Source: Candidatus Altimarinota bacterium
GTDB taxonomy: Bacteria > Patescibacteriota > Gracilibacteria > Absconditabacterales > Absconditicoccaceae
Assembly: GCA_027062165.1 (NCBI GenBank)
Contig: JAMOTU010000205.1
Location: forward strand, 1 to 19,870
Direction: 5' to 3'
Length of the DNA stretch: 19,870 nucleotides
The notes under the pieces were generated by a model that was given only the letters and a program-made list of their open reading frames with translations, searched no databases and was not told the DNA's origin. Both the position numbers and the translations under genes were made by a program. Positions 1-8,023 of the stretch are shown piece after piece; the stretch's first letter is position 1; every line of letters begins with the position of its first letter.

Positions 1-1029
1 AAATTCCTTATACCTTTTAATAAGTAAAATATAGCCAATAACTGCAATAACAAGCCCTACACTACTTCCAATAATCCTATCAAACACAATATACCAAGGA
101 ATATGTCCAGCTTCTCTTACCGTTTTATTAACATTTAAAAATTTAAGCCCTTCATTCGTAGTAGTAGCGGTAGAATAAGAAAGCACTTTATGCAAAATTA
201 TTCCAACAACATTTCCTGTTAAGAAAAACAATACAAAACCAACTCCCGCTAAAATTTGAAGATGTTTAAATTCGACTTTTTTATTAACAAAAAACCAATA
301 AAATCCAATCGTTAAAACTGCTCTAACAAACGGATTTATAGCCATAAGCGAAATTGAAAAAAGTGCAATAAATTTATAAGTGAATTCATCTTTTAAATTA
401 AACACCAAAAGATACAAAAACGCCATAATCCCCATAGCATATACAATTGACAGTCCCTGGTCATAAGCCCAAGGATATAATATCACAGTAATCCCAGCAA
501 AAAGAGCAAAAAGTAAATCTTTGTTTTTAATAGAATATAAAATAAAATACAATATTAACATAGGCAGCATTGCAGCAAACATATCCGTATCGTAATAGCC
601 TACAAGCGTTCTATTGTAATAACTCCAACCAATTCCACCAATAAGTGCCGCTAAAAATCCCCAAAGCTCATTTTTATAAAGTTTTCCAATTAAAATTACA
701 GGAACTACAATAAGTGAACTAATAATAGCTGGAAGATAAAGCATTAAAGTATCAATTGAAATATAAAAAAACTTTGATAAATATGCAGTAATTACAGCAG
801 TCCCATATCCCCACACATTTTGGAGTCTTGGATTTTCCTGATGAAGCCCATCTACAATCTTTTGTGCTCCACTTCCATAAAAATATCCATCAACATTATT
901 TATCATAAGCTGTCCGTGCCAATAAAATTCTGGTATTTTACTAGCCCATGTTAACCAATATAGATGAAATAAAAACACAAAAATATAAGCAATTGCAATA
1001 TAAATTAAAGTCAGTTTATTTTTTTTCAT
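1..1029 (-). CDS. pglB: PglB-type oligosaccharyltransferase (STT3 family), N-terminal part
   Basis: Membrane enzyme that transfers a lipid-linked oligosaccharide to asparagine in the periplasm. The frame is open from an ATG at 1029 to the window edge (343 residues seen, C-terminus missing). It resembles Campylobacter PglB throughout: the first-loop DGY motif with the catalytic Asp at about residue 47, a membrane segment at about 8-24, the hallmark YYNRTLVGYYDTDM at about 137-150 carrying the two metal-loop Asp residues (147, 149), and the NVNKTVRE loop at about 299-306 whose Glu matches the catalytic Glu of external loop 5. Several further hydrophobic segments follow. GGAG lies about 7 bases before the start. 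The start overlaps the tail of a relic glycosyltransferase frame by 14 bases, so it probably ended an ancestral coupled operon. The WWDYG region would lie beyond the window and was not seen. Confidence 0.93.
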   Translation of the reverse strand, partial: MKKNKLTLIYIAIAYIFVFLFHLYWLTWASKIPEFYWHGQLMINNVDGYFYGSGAQKIVDGLHQENPRLQNVWGYGTAVITAYLSKFFYISIDTLMLYLPAIISSLIVVPVILIGKLYKNELWGFLAALIGGIGWSYYNRTLVGYYDTDMFAAMLPMLILYFILYSIKNKDLLFALFAGITVILYPWAYDQGLSIVYAMGIMAFLYLLVFNLKDEFTYKFIALFSISLMAINPFVRAVLTIGFYWFFVNKKVEFKHLQILAGVGFVLFFLTGNVVGIILHKVLSYSTATTTNEGLKFLNVNKTVREAGHIPWYIVFDRIIGSSVGLVIAVIGYILLIKRYKEF

Positions 1030-1120
1030 TTAATTTCTCCTTTAAAACTCTAAAAATTCCAACAATACTCCCGATACCATAACTAAAATGAAGCACCAAA
1101 AATGCCAATATCTGATGAAA
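1016..1120 (-). pseudogene. C-terminal remnant of a GT2 glycosyltransferase
   Basis: A frame ending at 1016 and overlapping the pglB start reads ILAFLVLHFSYGIGSIVGIF followed by a short basic tail. This matches the last about 35 residues of the intact GT2 gene at 1948-2916 (ILTFLLHISYGIGSIFGFF). The frame is open back to about 1200 but has no start, no catalytic domain and an in-frame stop just upstream. I read it as the surviving tail of an older homologous gene that once sat directly before pglB with a 14-base coding overlap. The rest of that gene appears to have been replaced by the newer GT2 and acyltransferase-like genes. Confidence 0.75.
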
Positions 1121-1172
1121 AGAAGTAGTATTTTTCTTAATCAGAATACTTCTAAGTAAGAATCTTATTATT

Positions 1173-1951
1173 TTAACAAATTCTTCTTCTAATCTCTTCG
1201 TGTTTTAACAATACACTAACTTTTTGAAAAATATTGTTCTCAATTTTATAAATTAATTTTCTAAAAGGGAATAATATGCTTATTAAAATTTCTATATCTT
1301 TATTTAGTTTGCAATATGCTTTTCTATTAAATAATTTTGAATATTTGTTTGATGAGATAAGATTCCTGCACCCTCACTAACATATAAAACATTTTTTTTT
1401 TAAATAATATTTATTCATTTTAAAAAAAAATGCTTCGCTAGGTCTATATCTTAAATAATCTGGATGAAATTTCGTATTTGCATAATTACAGACATTATCA
1501 TGTATAAAATTTAAAGAATAAGCAATTAATTTATTATTATAAAAAACTTCCCAATAATCAATTTTTTCACCATTTTTTAAAATTTTTTCTTTAAACCTAT
1601 TCTCTGATAAAGGTTTTAAAAAAGTTATATATCTTTTAAAAGCCGACACATATACTTCATACCCTTCATTTAATATTACACTCTTATCAATCCGCTCTAC
1701 CCTGCAATTTTTTAGTCCTTTTTTTATTTGATTTCTTATCTTGCTTTTATAATCATTAATATCTTCTTTTTTATTTTTAATAACATACCAAAAACAACTT
1801 TTTTCTTTCATACCCCACTTACTAATCCATCTTGCAAAATATGCTCTATTTTTTTTATCAATTCTTTTACTTCTTTCTCTGAAATATTTATCTCAATATG
1901 AGGAGGTATTTTTGGAATTAAAACTTTTTGGTAGATATTCCATTTATTCAT
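1173..1951 (-). pseudogene. Broken GNAT/FemAB-like protein with three frame breaks
   Basis: Read across frame changes, this is one protein of about 255 residues. It begins MNKWNIYQKVLIP at 1951 (a 4-base ATGA overlap with the upstream GT2). It passes through the intact 435-base block at 1377-1811, continues as NVLYVSEGAGILSHQTNIQN, and ends RKAYCKLNKDIEI... with a stop at 1173. The first break is in an 8-T run (1849-1856, one base short). The second is in a 10-T run (1392-1401, one base long). The third is near 1330 and may include a small deletion. The SEGA-x-x-SHQTNIQ segment is typical of acyl-CoA N-acyltransferase-fold proteins found in glycan loci; that family call is from memory and its substrate is unknown. 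With three breaks it is most likely non-functional. Confidence 0.72.
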
Positions 1952-2916
1952 AAAACAGCCTTTATTTTTTCTTCAATCAATTTGAAAAAACCAAAGATAC
2001 TTCCTATTCCATAGCTTATATGCAACAAAAAAGTTAAAATACTTAAAACTATCAAATTTAAAATATTTTTTTCCTGTGATTTAAAAATATAAAACAATAT
2101 AACTACAATTGTATAAAAACTTACTAACAATAAAGTTAATTGTGGAATTAAAAAACTTAATAATATTCCTAGTACAAAAAATAATGGAGCTAAATGTCTA
2201 AAATGTCCACTCTTCCCATAAACAACCCAAAAACCATTCTTAAAAGCTTGTTCTATAAATTTTTTCATAGTAGTCCTGTTATAATATACCGCTCTCATTT
2301 GAGGAGTCGTTAATATTTTATATCCTTTTTTTAACATTCTTTTATGCAAATCTATATCTTGATTTCTATCTAGATTTTCATTAAATAATCCAATTTTTTT
2401 AAATACTTCCTTTTTGTAAACAGCATAAACAGCAGTATCAGTAAAAACATCTTTTTTAATCCCTATTCTAAATAAAGAATTTCCAACTCCAATAGGATTA
2501 CTCAACACTTTTGCTATCATTTTACCTAAATAATTTTGAGATTTTGTAATTAAAACTCCTCCAACCGCCCCTATATTTTTATCACTTTGTAATTTTTTAA
2601 CTCCAATCTTTACATAAGAATCCAATAATTCTGCATGAGCATCTACTCTTACTATATATTTCCCTTGTGAATTTTTAATACCCAAATTCCAACCAGCTGC
2701 TAATGTTTTAGAAGGATTTTTTATTATTTTATAGTTTATATTTTGGCTATTTAAATAATTTTTTGCAATTTCAACAGTATCATCATCACTCATACCATCT
2801 ACTATAATTATTTCATATTCCTCTTTTTTATAACCCTGTTTTATTAACGATTCAATAGAACTTTTAATATATTTACTTGAATTTCTAGTTACTATCAACA
2901 TAGTAATATCAATCAT
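1948..2916 (-). CDS. GT2 glycosyltransferase, ExoA-like, with C-terminal membrane segments
   Basis: A family-2 glycosyltransferase of 322 residues that probably adds one sugar to the lipid-linked glycan at the inner face of the membrane. A GT-A start (ITMLIVTRNSSKYI, 4-17) is followed by EIIIVDGMSDDDT (35-47) and VRVDAHAE (89-96), the DxD-equivalent metal/nucleotide site in the form seen in ExoA-like enzymes. QDIDLHKR (186-193) is the usual acidic catalytic region. Residues from about 240 to 313 hold two or three hydrophobic membrane segments. The ATG directly follows the TAA of the GT4 gene with no gap, and its TGA overlaps the next start by 4 bases. Its last about 35 residues recur as a relic just before pglB. 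The sugar specificity cannot be read. Confidence 0.88.
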   Translation of the reverse strand: MIDITMLIVTRNSSKYIKSSIESLIKQGYKKEEYEIIIVDGMSDDDTVEIAKNYLNSQNINYKIIKNPSKTLAAGWNLGIKNSQGKYIVRVDAHAELLDSYVKIGVKKLQSDKNIGAVGGVLITKSQNYLGKMIAKVLSNPIGVGNSLFRIGIKKDVFTDTAVYAVYKKEVFKKIGLFNENLDRNQDIDLHKRMLKKGYKILTTPQMRAVYYNRTTMKKFIEQAFKNGFWVVYGKSGHFRHLAPLFFVLGILLSFLIPQLTLLLVSFYTIVVILFYIFKSQEKNILNLIVLSILTFLLHISYGIGSIFGFFKLIEEKIKAVL

Positions 2917-4215
2917 TTATAATCCATCCATTATTCTTATAAGTTTTTCCACTTGTTTTTTTCTTGAAAACTTTTCTATCTCTTCAATTAAAGGATCATA
3001 AAACTCTATTTTTTGATTAACAAAAATTTTTTTTAACTCATTTTTTAAACTTTCTTTTTCTAAAAATAATTTACCTGTTTTAGTTTTTTCTATAACTTCT
3101 CCAGCAGCATTTTCATTTGATATACCAATAGCTAAGATTGGTCTTCCACTCACTAAATATTCAAACAATTTTCCAGTCAAAACTCCTTTAGCAGATGGAT
3201 CATTCCATTCTAATAATAAAAGCAAATCAGAGTTTTTCTGTATCTTTAAAGATTCTTCTCTTGATACAAAACCTTTTATATTTATAATCCCAAATTTATT
3301 TAAATTTTTGGGATTAATAATTTCTAAAAGTTGTTTTTTATTATCACCATAAAAATTAATTTCTACCCTATCTTTTGATAAAAATCCCTCTTCAATCAAT
3401 TCATTGATAGACTCAAACAAAATTGATGGATCTCTTTTTTCTGGATAAATAGTACCAAGATATGATATAGTCAATTTGTCTTTTATTTCTGGAAATTTTA
3501 CAATATTTTCTTTCCAATTAGGAAACTCTTCTGGGTCAAAACCATTTTCAATTGTAAATACATTCTTTTCTGGATATGCCTCTTTCATCAAATCACTTAA
3601 TGGCTTTGAAACTGTTACTATACAATCTGAATTTGAAAGAACTTTACTTTCTCTATACTTTTCATATATTTTAAAAATACCTCTTGGATTAAGAATATGA
3701 TTATAAGCCCACAGATCTCTAAAATCTGCTATCCATTTAACAGATGGATAATGAATTTTTAATTTATGAGCTATAATATGAACAGCAGGAGGTGAAAAAG
3801 AACTAATTATATAATCAAATTTTTTTTGTTCATGCAATTTTATTGCCTCTTTTAAAGCAGGTTTAATCCATAAATCATGTATATCAATCAAACTTCCTAT
3901 ATACCTTCTTAATTTTCTAACAAATAACTTTAAAGAATATATATTACTTTCATTATTAGCGTAAACAATTGTATTTACTTTTTTATCCAATTTTTTCTTT
4001 AAAACATCTGGTAAAAAATCAACTTCTTTTATTATTACATTATCTGGCAATTTTTTATTTAATCCAAAAGGTCCTAAAAAACTATATTTTTTAGGAGTTA
4101 ACACCGTAACTTCATATCCATATTTGGCTAAATATTTACTCCACTCTCCTACTCTTAAAACAGAAACTTTATTTTGAGGATAAAAAGTAGATGTAACTAA
4201 TAATATTTTTTTCAT
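2917..4215 (-). CDS. GT4 (group 1) glycosyltransferase
   Basis: A GT-B fold retaining glycosyltransferase of 432 residues, predicted cytosolic or membrane-associated. The N-terminal half begins MKKILLVTSTFYPQNKVSVLR and carries ADFRDLWAYNH at about 168, a motif of WbuB-like GT4 enzymes. The C-terminal half has YLGTIYPEKRDP (start of the donor-binding domain) and the donor site KLFEYLVSGRPILAIG with the later NENAAGEVIEKTKTG. The length is normal for the family. It overlaps the wbpI stop by 4 bases (ATGA) and abuts the following GT2 gene, so it is a coupled member of the leftward operon. Donor and acceptor are not deducible. Given the neighbouring pathway, a diacetamido-uronic acid donor is one possibility (inference). 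Confidence 0.9.
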   Translation of the reverse strand: MKKILLVTSTFYPQNKVSVLRVGEWSKYLAKYGYEVTVLTPKKYSFLGPFGLNKKLPDNVIIKEVDFLPDVLKKKLDKKVNTIVYANNESNIYSLKLFVRKLRRYIGSLIDIHDLWIKPALKEAIKLHEQKKFDYIISSFSPPAVHIIAHKLKIHYPSVKWIADFRDLWAYNHILNPRGIFKIYEKYRESKVLSNSDCIVTVSKPLSDLMKEAYPEKNVFTIENGFDPEEFPNWKENIVKFPEIKDKLTISYLGTIYPEKRDPSILFESINELIEEGFLSKDRVEINFYGDNKKQLLEIINPKNLNKFGIINIKGFVSREESLKIQKNSDLLLLLEWNDPSAKGVLTGKLFEYLVSGRPILAIGISNENAAGEVIEKTKTGKLFLEKESLKNELKKIFVNQKIEFYDPLIEEIEKFSRKKQVEKLIRIMDGL

Positions 4216-5270
4216 CCTAATAATTCCTTAACAATCCTCTCACTCGCTCTCCCATCCCCATATAAATCAACATCAAAATTATTATTAAATTCAAAACTTC
4301 TATAAACATCTAGAATCTTTTCTTTATTAGCCCCCGCTAATACGTTAAACTTATTTTCAATAAGTTCAACCCACTCAGTTTCATCTCTTAAAGTAATACA
4401 GGGCTTTTTAAAGAAAAATGCCTCTTTTTGAAGTCCTCCACTATCAGTTATTACCATATCACTGTTATCTAAAAGCCATACCATTTCTAAATATCCAACG
4501 GGTTCAATAATAGTAATATTTTTTAATTTTAAACCTATATTCTGAATAATCCTCTTAGTCCTTGGATGAAGTGGTAAAATAACCTGTTTTTCTTTTGCTA
4601 TTGTTTCAAGAGCTTCAAAAATATTTTTTAATCTATTCTCATTATCTGTATTTTCAGCCCTATGAATTGTTGATAAAATAAAATTTTCTTCTATTTCTAC
4701 ATTTTCAGGTTTTTTTGCATATTGTCTATAAAACAAAGCAGCGTCTTGCATTACATCTCCACTTTTTATAACTTTACAGTCAAAATTTTCAAATCCTTCT
4801 TTTTTTAAATTCTCAACAGCAGTATCTGTCGGACAGAAAAGCCATTTACTTACTCTATCTGTTAAAATTCTATTAACTTCTTCTGGCATTTTTATATTAA
4901 AACTTCTAAGTCCAGCTTCTACGTGGGCTATTGGAATATGCATTTTGCTTCCTACAATTGCTCCTGCAAGAGTTGAATTGGTATCACCATATACCATAAT
5001 AATATCAGGCTTTTCTTTAAATGCTACTTCTTCTATTTTCTCTATCATCTGTCCTGTCATAGCTCCGTGAGTTTTACCTCCAATTCCAAGATAATAATCT
5101 GGTTTTGGCAAATGCAACTCTTCAAAAAATATATCACTCATATTACTATCATAATGCTGACCTGTATGAACTATTATTTCTTTGATATTATCATATTTTG
5201 CTATCTCTCTACTTACTGCCCCCGCTTTTATAAACTGAGGTCTTGCTCCAAGTATTGTTAAGATTTTCAT
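4212..5270 (-). CDS. wbpI: UDP-GlcNAc 2-epimerase family; probable UDP-GlcNAc3NAcA 2-epimerase
   Basis: A non-hydrolysing UDP-sugar 2-epimerase of 352 residues, full length for the WecB/WbpI family. It shows MKILTILGARPQFIK (1-15), VHTGQHYDSNMSD (34-46), PDYYLGIGG (57-65), VYGDTNST (93-100, catalytic Asp), HVEAGLRSF (116-124, catalytic Glu), MPEEVNR (128-134) and TIHRAENTDN further on. I prefer WbpI over WecB because wbpA, wbpB, wbpD and wbpE lie in the same operon; WbpI epimerises UDP-2,3-diacetamido-2,3-dideoxyglucuronic acid to the manno form. WecB acting on UDP-GlcNAc remains the alternative. It overlaps the upstream SLOG gene by 4 bases. A diverged copy of its first 15 codons survives at 6645-6689, so this allele seems to have arrived with, or been re-formed around, the two upstream accessory genes. 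Confidence 0.88.
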   Translation of the reverse strand: MKILTILGARPQFIKAGAVSREIAKYDNIKEIIVHTGQHYDSNMSDIFFEELHLPKPDYYLGIGGKTHGAMTGQMIEKIEEVAFKEKPDIIMVYGDTNSTLAGAIVGSKMHIPIAHVEAGLRSFNIKMPEEVNRILTDRVSKWLFCPTDTAVENLKKEGFENFDCKVIKSGDVMQDAALFYRQYAKKPENVEIEENFILSTIHRAENTDNENRLKNIFEALETIAKEKQVILPLHPRTKRIIQNIGLKLKNITIIEPVGYLEMVWLLDNSDMVITDSGGLQKEAFFFKKPCITLRDETEWVELIENKFNVLAGANKEKILDVYRSFEFNNNFDVDLYGDGRASERIVKELLG

Positions 5271-5929
5271 TTGGTTGTTTTCTTGAATAATGAATTTTGT
5301 TTATTTAAAATATCTATAAAATCAATAGAATATTTAACTTGTCGTTTTCCTTTATAATAATTAATTATTTTAAATTGAGGGTAATGCTTTAAAACTTCCT
5401 TTATATAAGATAAAGATTGATTAGTCTGTTTTGCCAATTCTTTTAATCCTAATCCATTATATTTATAATATATTTTTTTAATATTCTCAACTTTTAATTC
5501 CTCTTTTTCTAAAAATCTCTTTTCTTTTGTATAATATACTTTCAATTTTTTATTATTTTCTATGGCTCTTAAAATATTATTAAAACTTCCTTTGCTTTTA
5601 CCATTCCATATAACAAAAGAATAATCACTATTTTTCGTCATAGCTTCATCTTTTTTTTCTTGTGCTTTTCGTCCAAAAAAATTTTCAACATCTATTCTCT
5701 CAATTTTAAAATTATTGGATAATAAATTTCTAGGTTTCTCAAAAATTGTATAAACAATTACATTAAAATAATTTTGTCTAGCTAAATATTTTTGCACTAA
5801 TGTATCAACTCCATTGGCATCTCCTACTAACACTTGAATATTTTGAGATATAATTTTATCTAAACTATTTATCACTAAATCATCTAATTTATTTATATCT
5901 ATTGAACCACTTATAAACACTTTTTTCAT
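5267..5929 (-). CDS. SLOG-fold (YspA-like) protein with C-terminal helix-turn-helix-like region
   Basis: A protein of 220 residues. Residues 1-132 resemble the Rossmann-like SLOG superfamily (DprA/LOG/YspA): a first strand and glycine turn FISGSI (5-10), VLVGDANGVDTLVQKYL (33-49) and the second signature NSDYSFVIWNGKSKGS (100-115), matching the usual D-x-x-IWDGxSKG pattern. Residues about 150-205 look like a small helical DNA-binding or winged domain (LKELAKQTNQSLSYIKEVL). SLOG proteins bind or cleave nucleotides and related ligands; its ligand here is unknown. It overlaps both the upstream phosphoribosyltransferase and the downstream wbpI by 4 bases. Nothing ties it to sugar synthesis, and its pairing with a phosphoribosyltransferase suggests a nucleotide-related accessory module (inference). 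Confidence 0.7.
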   Translation of the reverse strand: MKKVFISGSIDINKLDDLVINSLDKIISQNIQVLVGDANGVDTLVQKYLARQNYFNVIVYTIFEKPRNLLSNNFKIERIDVENFFGRKAQEKKDEAMTKNSDYSFVIWNGKSKGSFNNILRAIENNKKLKVYYTKEKRFLEKEELKVENIKKIYYKYNGLGLKELAKQTNQSLSYIKEVLKHYPQFKIINYYKGKRQVKYSIDFIDILNKQNSLFKKTTK

Positions 5930-6633
5930 CTTTTCACATCCTTTACAACTGCTAAAAAATAATTAATCTTTTGATTAAATTCATAAAGTTTATACATTAC
6001 TTCACAAAATGTAGCCCCAGTTCCAACTACATCATCAATTATTACAAAAGTATTATTTTTAGAAATTCCCTGTAAATTTACTATATATTTATCAAAGCTT
6101 TGTGTATCAATTGCTGTTAAATTTTTACTTTGAAAACTACTATTTTTTTGAATAATATTAACTATTTGTAAATTATTATCATTAGCTAGTTGATAAGCTA
6201 TATTTTCTGGTATTTTAGAATGTGAAGGAACATAAGAAATTATTGGATTAATAGAATGATTAATTAAACTCTCAATATATGGAGTAAAATTATTAACCAT
6301 TTCACTTAAATAACTTTTTCTTTTTTGCTCATCTAATGGAGGATTTGTAAAATTTTTTATCTCAAATATTTTTTGTCCAAAATATGTATTCTTAGTATAT
6401 ATTTGTCCTTGCCATTCAAAAGTTGAAACATAAGTAAAATCTTCAATATTTTCAAATTCTTTATAAAAATCTAATATAATTCCTTTTGCTATTAAAATAT
6501 TTTTCCAATAAATTTCACAATATAAATGATTATTATTTTTATCTTCAATATAGCTTATTATAGGATTAGAAACAATAGGAACTTTTTTAGCTTTTATAAT
6601 TAATTTAAAATTTTGATAATTTAACATTGTCAT
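5926..6633 (-). CDS. ComF/PRT-type phosphoribosyltransferase domain protein
   Basis: A protein of 235 residues. The C-terminal half has the type I phosphoribosyltransferase fold: the PRPP-binding loop VIIDDVVGTGATF at 197-209 (two Asp, then the GTGAT turn), preceded by an ISYVPSHSK strand/turn (132-140) that resembles the core VPxP strand of ComF-like proteins. Residues 1-95 form an unrecognised beta-rich N-terminus with no zinc-finger cysteines, so it is not a canonical ComF. The start ATG at 6633 has an AAGGAT ribosome site. The next Met (codon 3) is a poorer choice. It is translated just after a 49-base relic of the wbpI start and overlaps the SLOG gene by 4 bases. The substrate is unknown, and I do not assign a salvage reaction. 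Confidence 0.72.
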   Translation of the reverse strand: MTMLNYQNFKLIIKAKKVPIVSNPIISYIEDKNNNHLYCEIYWKNILIAKGIILDFYKEFENIEDFTYVSTFEWQGQIYTKNTYFGQKIFEIKNFTNPPLDEQKRKSYLSEMVNNFTPYIESLINHSINPIISYVPSHSKIPENIAYQLANDNNLQIVNIIQKNSSFQSKNLTAIDTQSFDKYIVNLQGISKNNTFVIIDDVVGTGATFCEVMYKLYEFNQKINYFLAVVKDVKR

Positions 6634-6640
6634 ATATCCT

Positions 6641-6689
6641 TAAATTTTATAAATTGAGGCCTTACTCCGATTATTGTTAAGATTTTCAT
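6641..6689 (-). pseudogene. Relic of the 5' end of an older wbpI allele
   Basis: From ATG at 6689 the sequence reads MKILTIIGVRPQFIK and then diverges to a stop. This is the first 15 codons of wbpI. It matches the present wbpI start (5270-5226) at 40 of 45 bases. The five differences fall in codons 7 (two), 9, 10 and 12, so two of the four changed codons are synonymous. The ATG overlaps the stop of the deacetylase-like gene by 4 bases, exactly as a coupled wbpI would. The relic therefore marks where wbpI originally followed the deacetylase before the phosphoribosyltransferase/SLOG pair came between them. Confidence 0.85.
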
Positions 6690-8023
6690 TTTTTTAATAC
6701 CTCTTCATATATATATTTAAATTTCTTCCAACTTCCACCAAAACTACTATTATGCCAAAGAAAAACAAATTCTCCATTATATTTTTTGACTTTATCTATT
6801 AAATATTTTATCTTATATTCCATCTCTTGTGGAGTTATATTTGGCTGATACGTTGTAAAACTTCCTTCCATTACAATTAAAGGTTTTTCTTTTAAATTAA
6901 GTTTTTTTCTTGTAATTATATTAAAAACACTATATTCATAACAAACTCCACATCTAAACCCTTCTTTATCTGCATAACTCAAAGTACTATCCCATTTCAT
7001 TTTTGCATCTTCCCAAATTTGCCAAGTAGTGGGAACTTCAAATCTTAAATAGTGTTGCCTTCCAACAGTTAATTTCTCTCCAATTATATTTTCTATTCTT
7101 TCTTTATCTTTAATAAAAAGTTCAAAATCATTATAAGCATTATATGATGGATGATAACCTAAAAAATGCCCTCTTTTTTTTATTTTTTTTACTACCTGTT
7201 TTAAAAATTTATCGTTATTTACATCTTGCTTAGCACTACTACTCGAATGTAAAAAAAAGTATGATTTTACCCCAATTTTTTCACTAATATCCATTAAATA
7301 ATCATAAGTATCAAAAGGGTCTTTTTTTAATTTTAAATGAGTTAAAATCTTATTCGAAAAGTTTTTTATTGCTAAAATAGGATTTTTTCTTTTTATAATA
7401 TCTCCTACTATTTCTCTTGTGCCACTTAAAATTGAACTATATTTATAACCCACATCCACATCATGAGTTAAAACAAACTCAAACTCTCTCTTTTTTCTCT
7501 CTTGCTTAATGCCTAAAAACTTTAACATATTCCAAAGCATTTCAACATATTCATTCACCACCGGTCTATCTAAAAAGTTATTTTTATAAGCTAAACTTGC
7601 ATATGCTGGAAAGCGGTTGTGAATATCTCTTTCTTTTTTTACATACTCTTCCCAGCGAGTAAGCATAAAAAAACTTGAAGCAAAAATATCTATTCCACAG
7701 GTTATAGTGATTGATGATTGGTGATTGGTGATTAGTTTATTTGTGCCATAAATTATAGGAATATTTTCTTCAACTATAAAATCATTATTTCCAAACTCTA
7801 CTTTTTGAGGAATATTTTTTTCATTTAAATATTCCAAATCTTTTGGACATTTATTAAAAAAATGGTCTTCTATTATTAATTTATTGCCGTTTTTTAAAAT
7901 AATTTCATAATTTTTAGTATCTTTTATTTCAATTTTATATTCTAATCCTAAAAATTCTCCTAATAAAATATCTATAATATATTTTCTTTCGGCAATATTG
8001 TTGTTTGGGATTAGTATTTTCAT
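6686..8023 (-). CDS. Polysaccharide deacetylase-family protein
   Basis: A protein of 445 residues with a carbohydrate esterase family 4-like core. VLTHDVDVGYKY at about 184-195 supplies the first motif (catalytic base and metal Asp), and HFLGYHPSYN at about 286-295 is the second motif. The later VGRQHYLRFEVPTTW and VFLWHNSSFGG supply further conserved positions. A metal-dependent N- or O-deacetylase, or a non-catalytic relative acting on the glycan precursor, is likely. The N-terminal about 170 residues, including CGIDIFASSFFMLTRWEEY, are typical of the long form found in capsule and O-antigen clusters. Residues 97-106 (LITNHQSSIT) are encoded by an internal tandem repeat and look like an insertion. 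The start at 8023 overlaps the upstream glycosyltransferase stop by 4 bases. Confidence 0.85.
   Translation of the reverse strand: MKILIPNNNIAERKYIIDILLGEFLGLEYKIEIKDTKNYEIILKNGNKLIIEDHFFNKCPKDLEYLNEKNIPQKVEFGNNDFIVEENIPIIYGTNKLITNHQSSITITCGIDIFASSFFMLTRWEEYVKKERDIHNRFPAYASLAYKNNFLDRPVVNEYVEMLWNMLKFLGIKQERKKREFEFVLTHDVDVGYKYSSILSGTREIVGDIIKRKNPILAIKNFSNKILTHLKLKKDPFDTYDYLMDISEKIGVKSYFFLHSSSSAKQDVNNDKFLKQVVKKIKKRGHFLGYHPSYNAYNDFELFIKDKERIENIIGEKLTVGRQHYLRFEVPTTWQIWEDAKMKWDSTLSYADKEGFRCGVCYEYSVFNIITRKKLNLKEKPLIVMEGSFTTYQPNITPQEMEYKIKYLIDKVKKYNGEFVFLWHNSSFGGSWKKFKYIYEEVLKK
7707..7735. repeat. Intragenic TGATTGG-type tandem repeat
   Basis: About four tandem copies of a 7-base GTGATTG/GTGATTA-like unit lie in frame inside the deacetylase-like gene and encode LITNHQSSIT. 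The unit composition differs from the surrounding coding sequence. It falls in a variable linker just before the conserved CGIDIFASSFF block, so it has probably been tolerated there. Confidence 0.65.

Noticed and set aside
3476..3700. Rightward 74-residue frame opposite the GT4 gene
   Set aside because: It is a shadow of the AT-rich GT4 coding sequence, with no ribosome site or motif.
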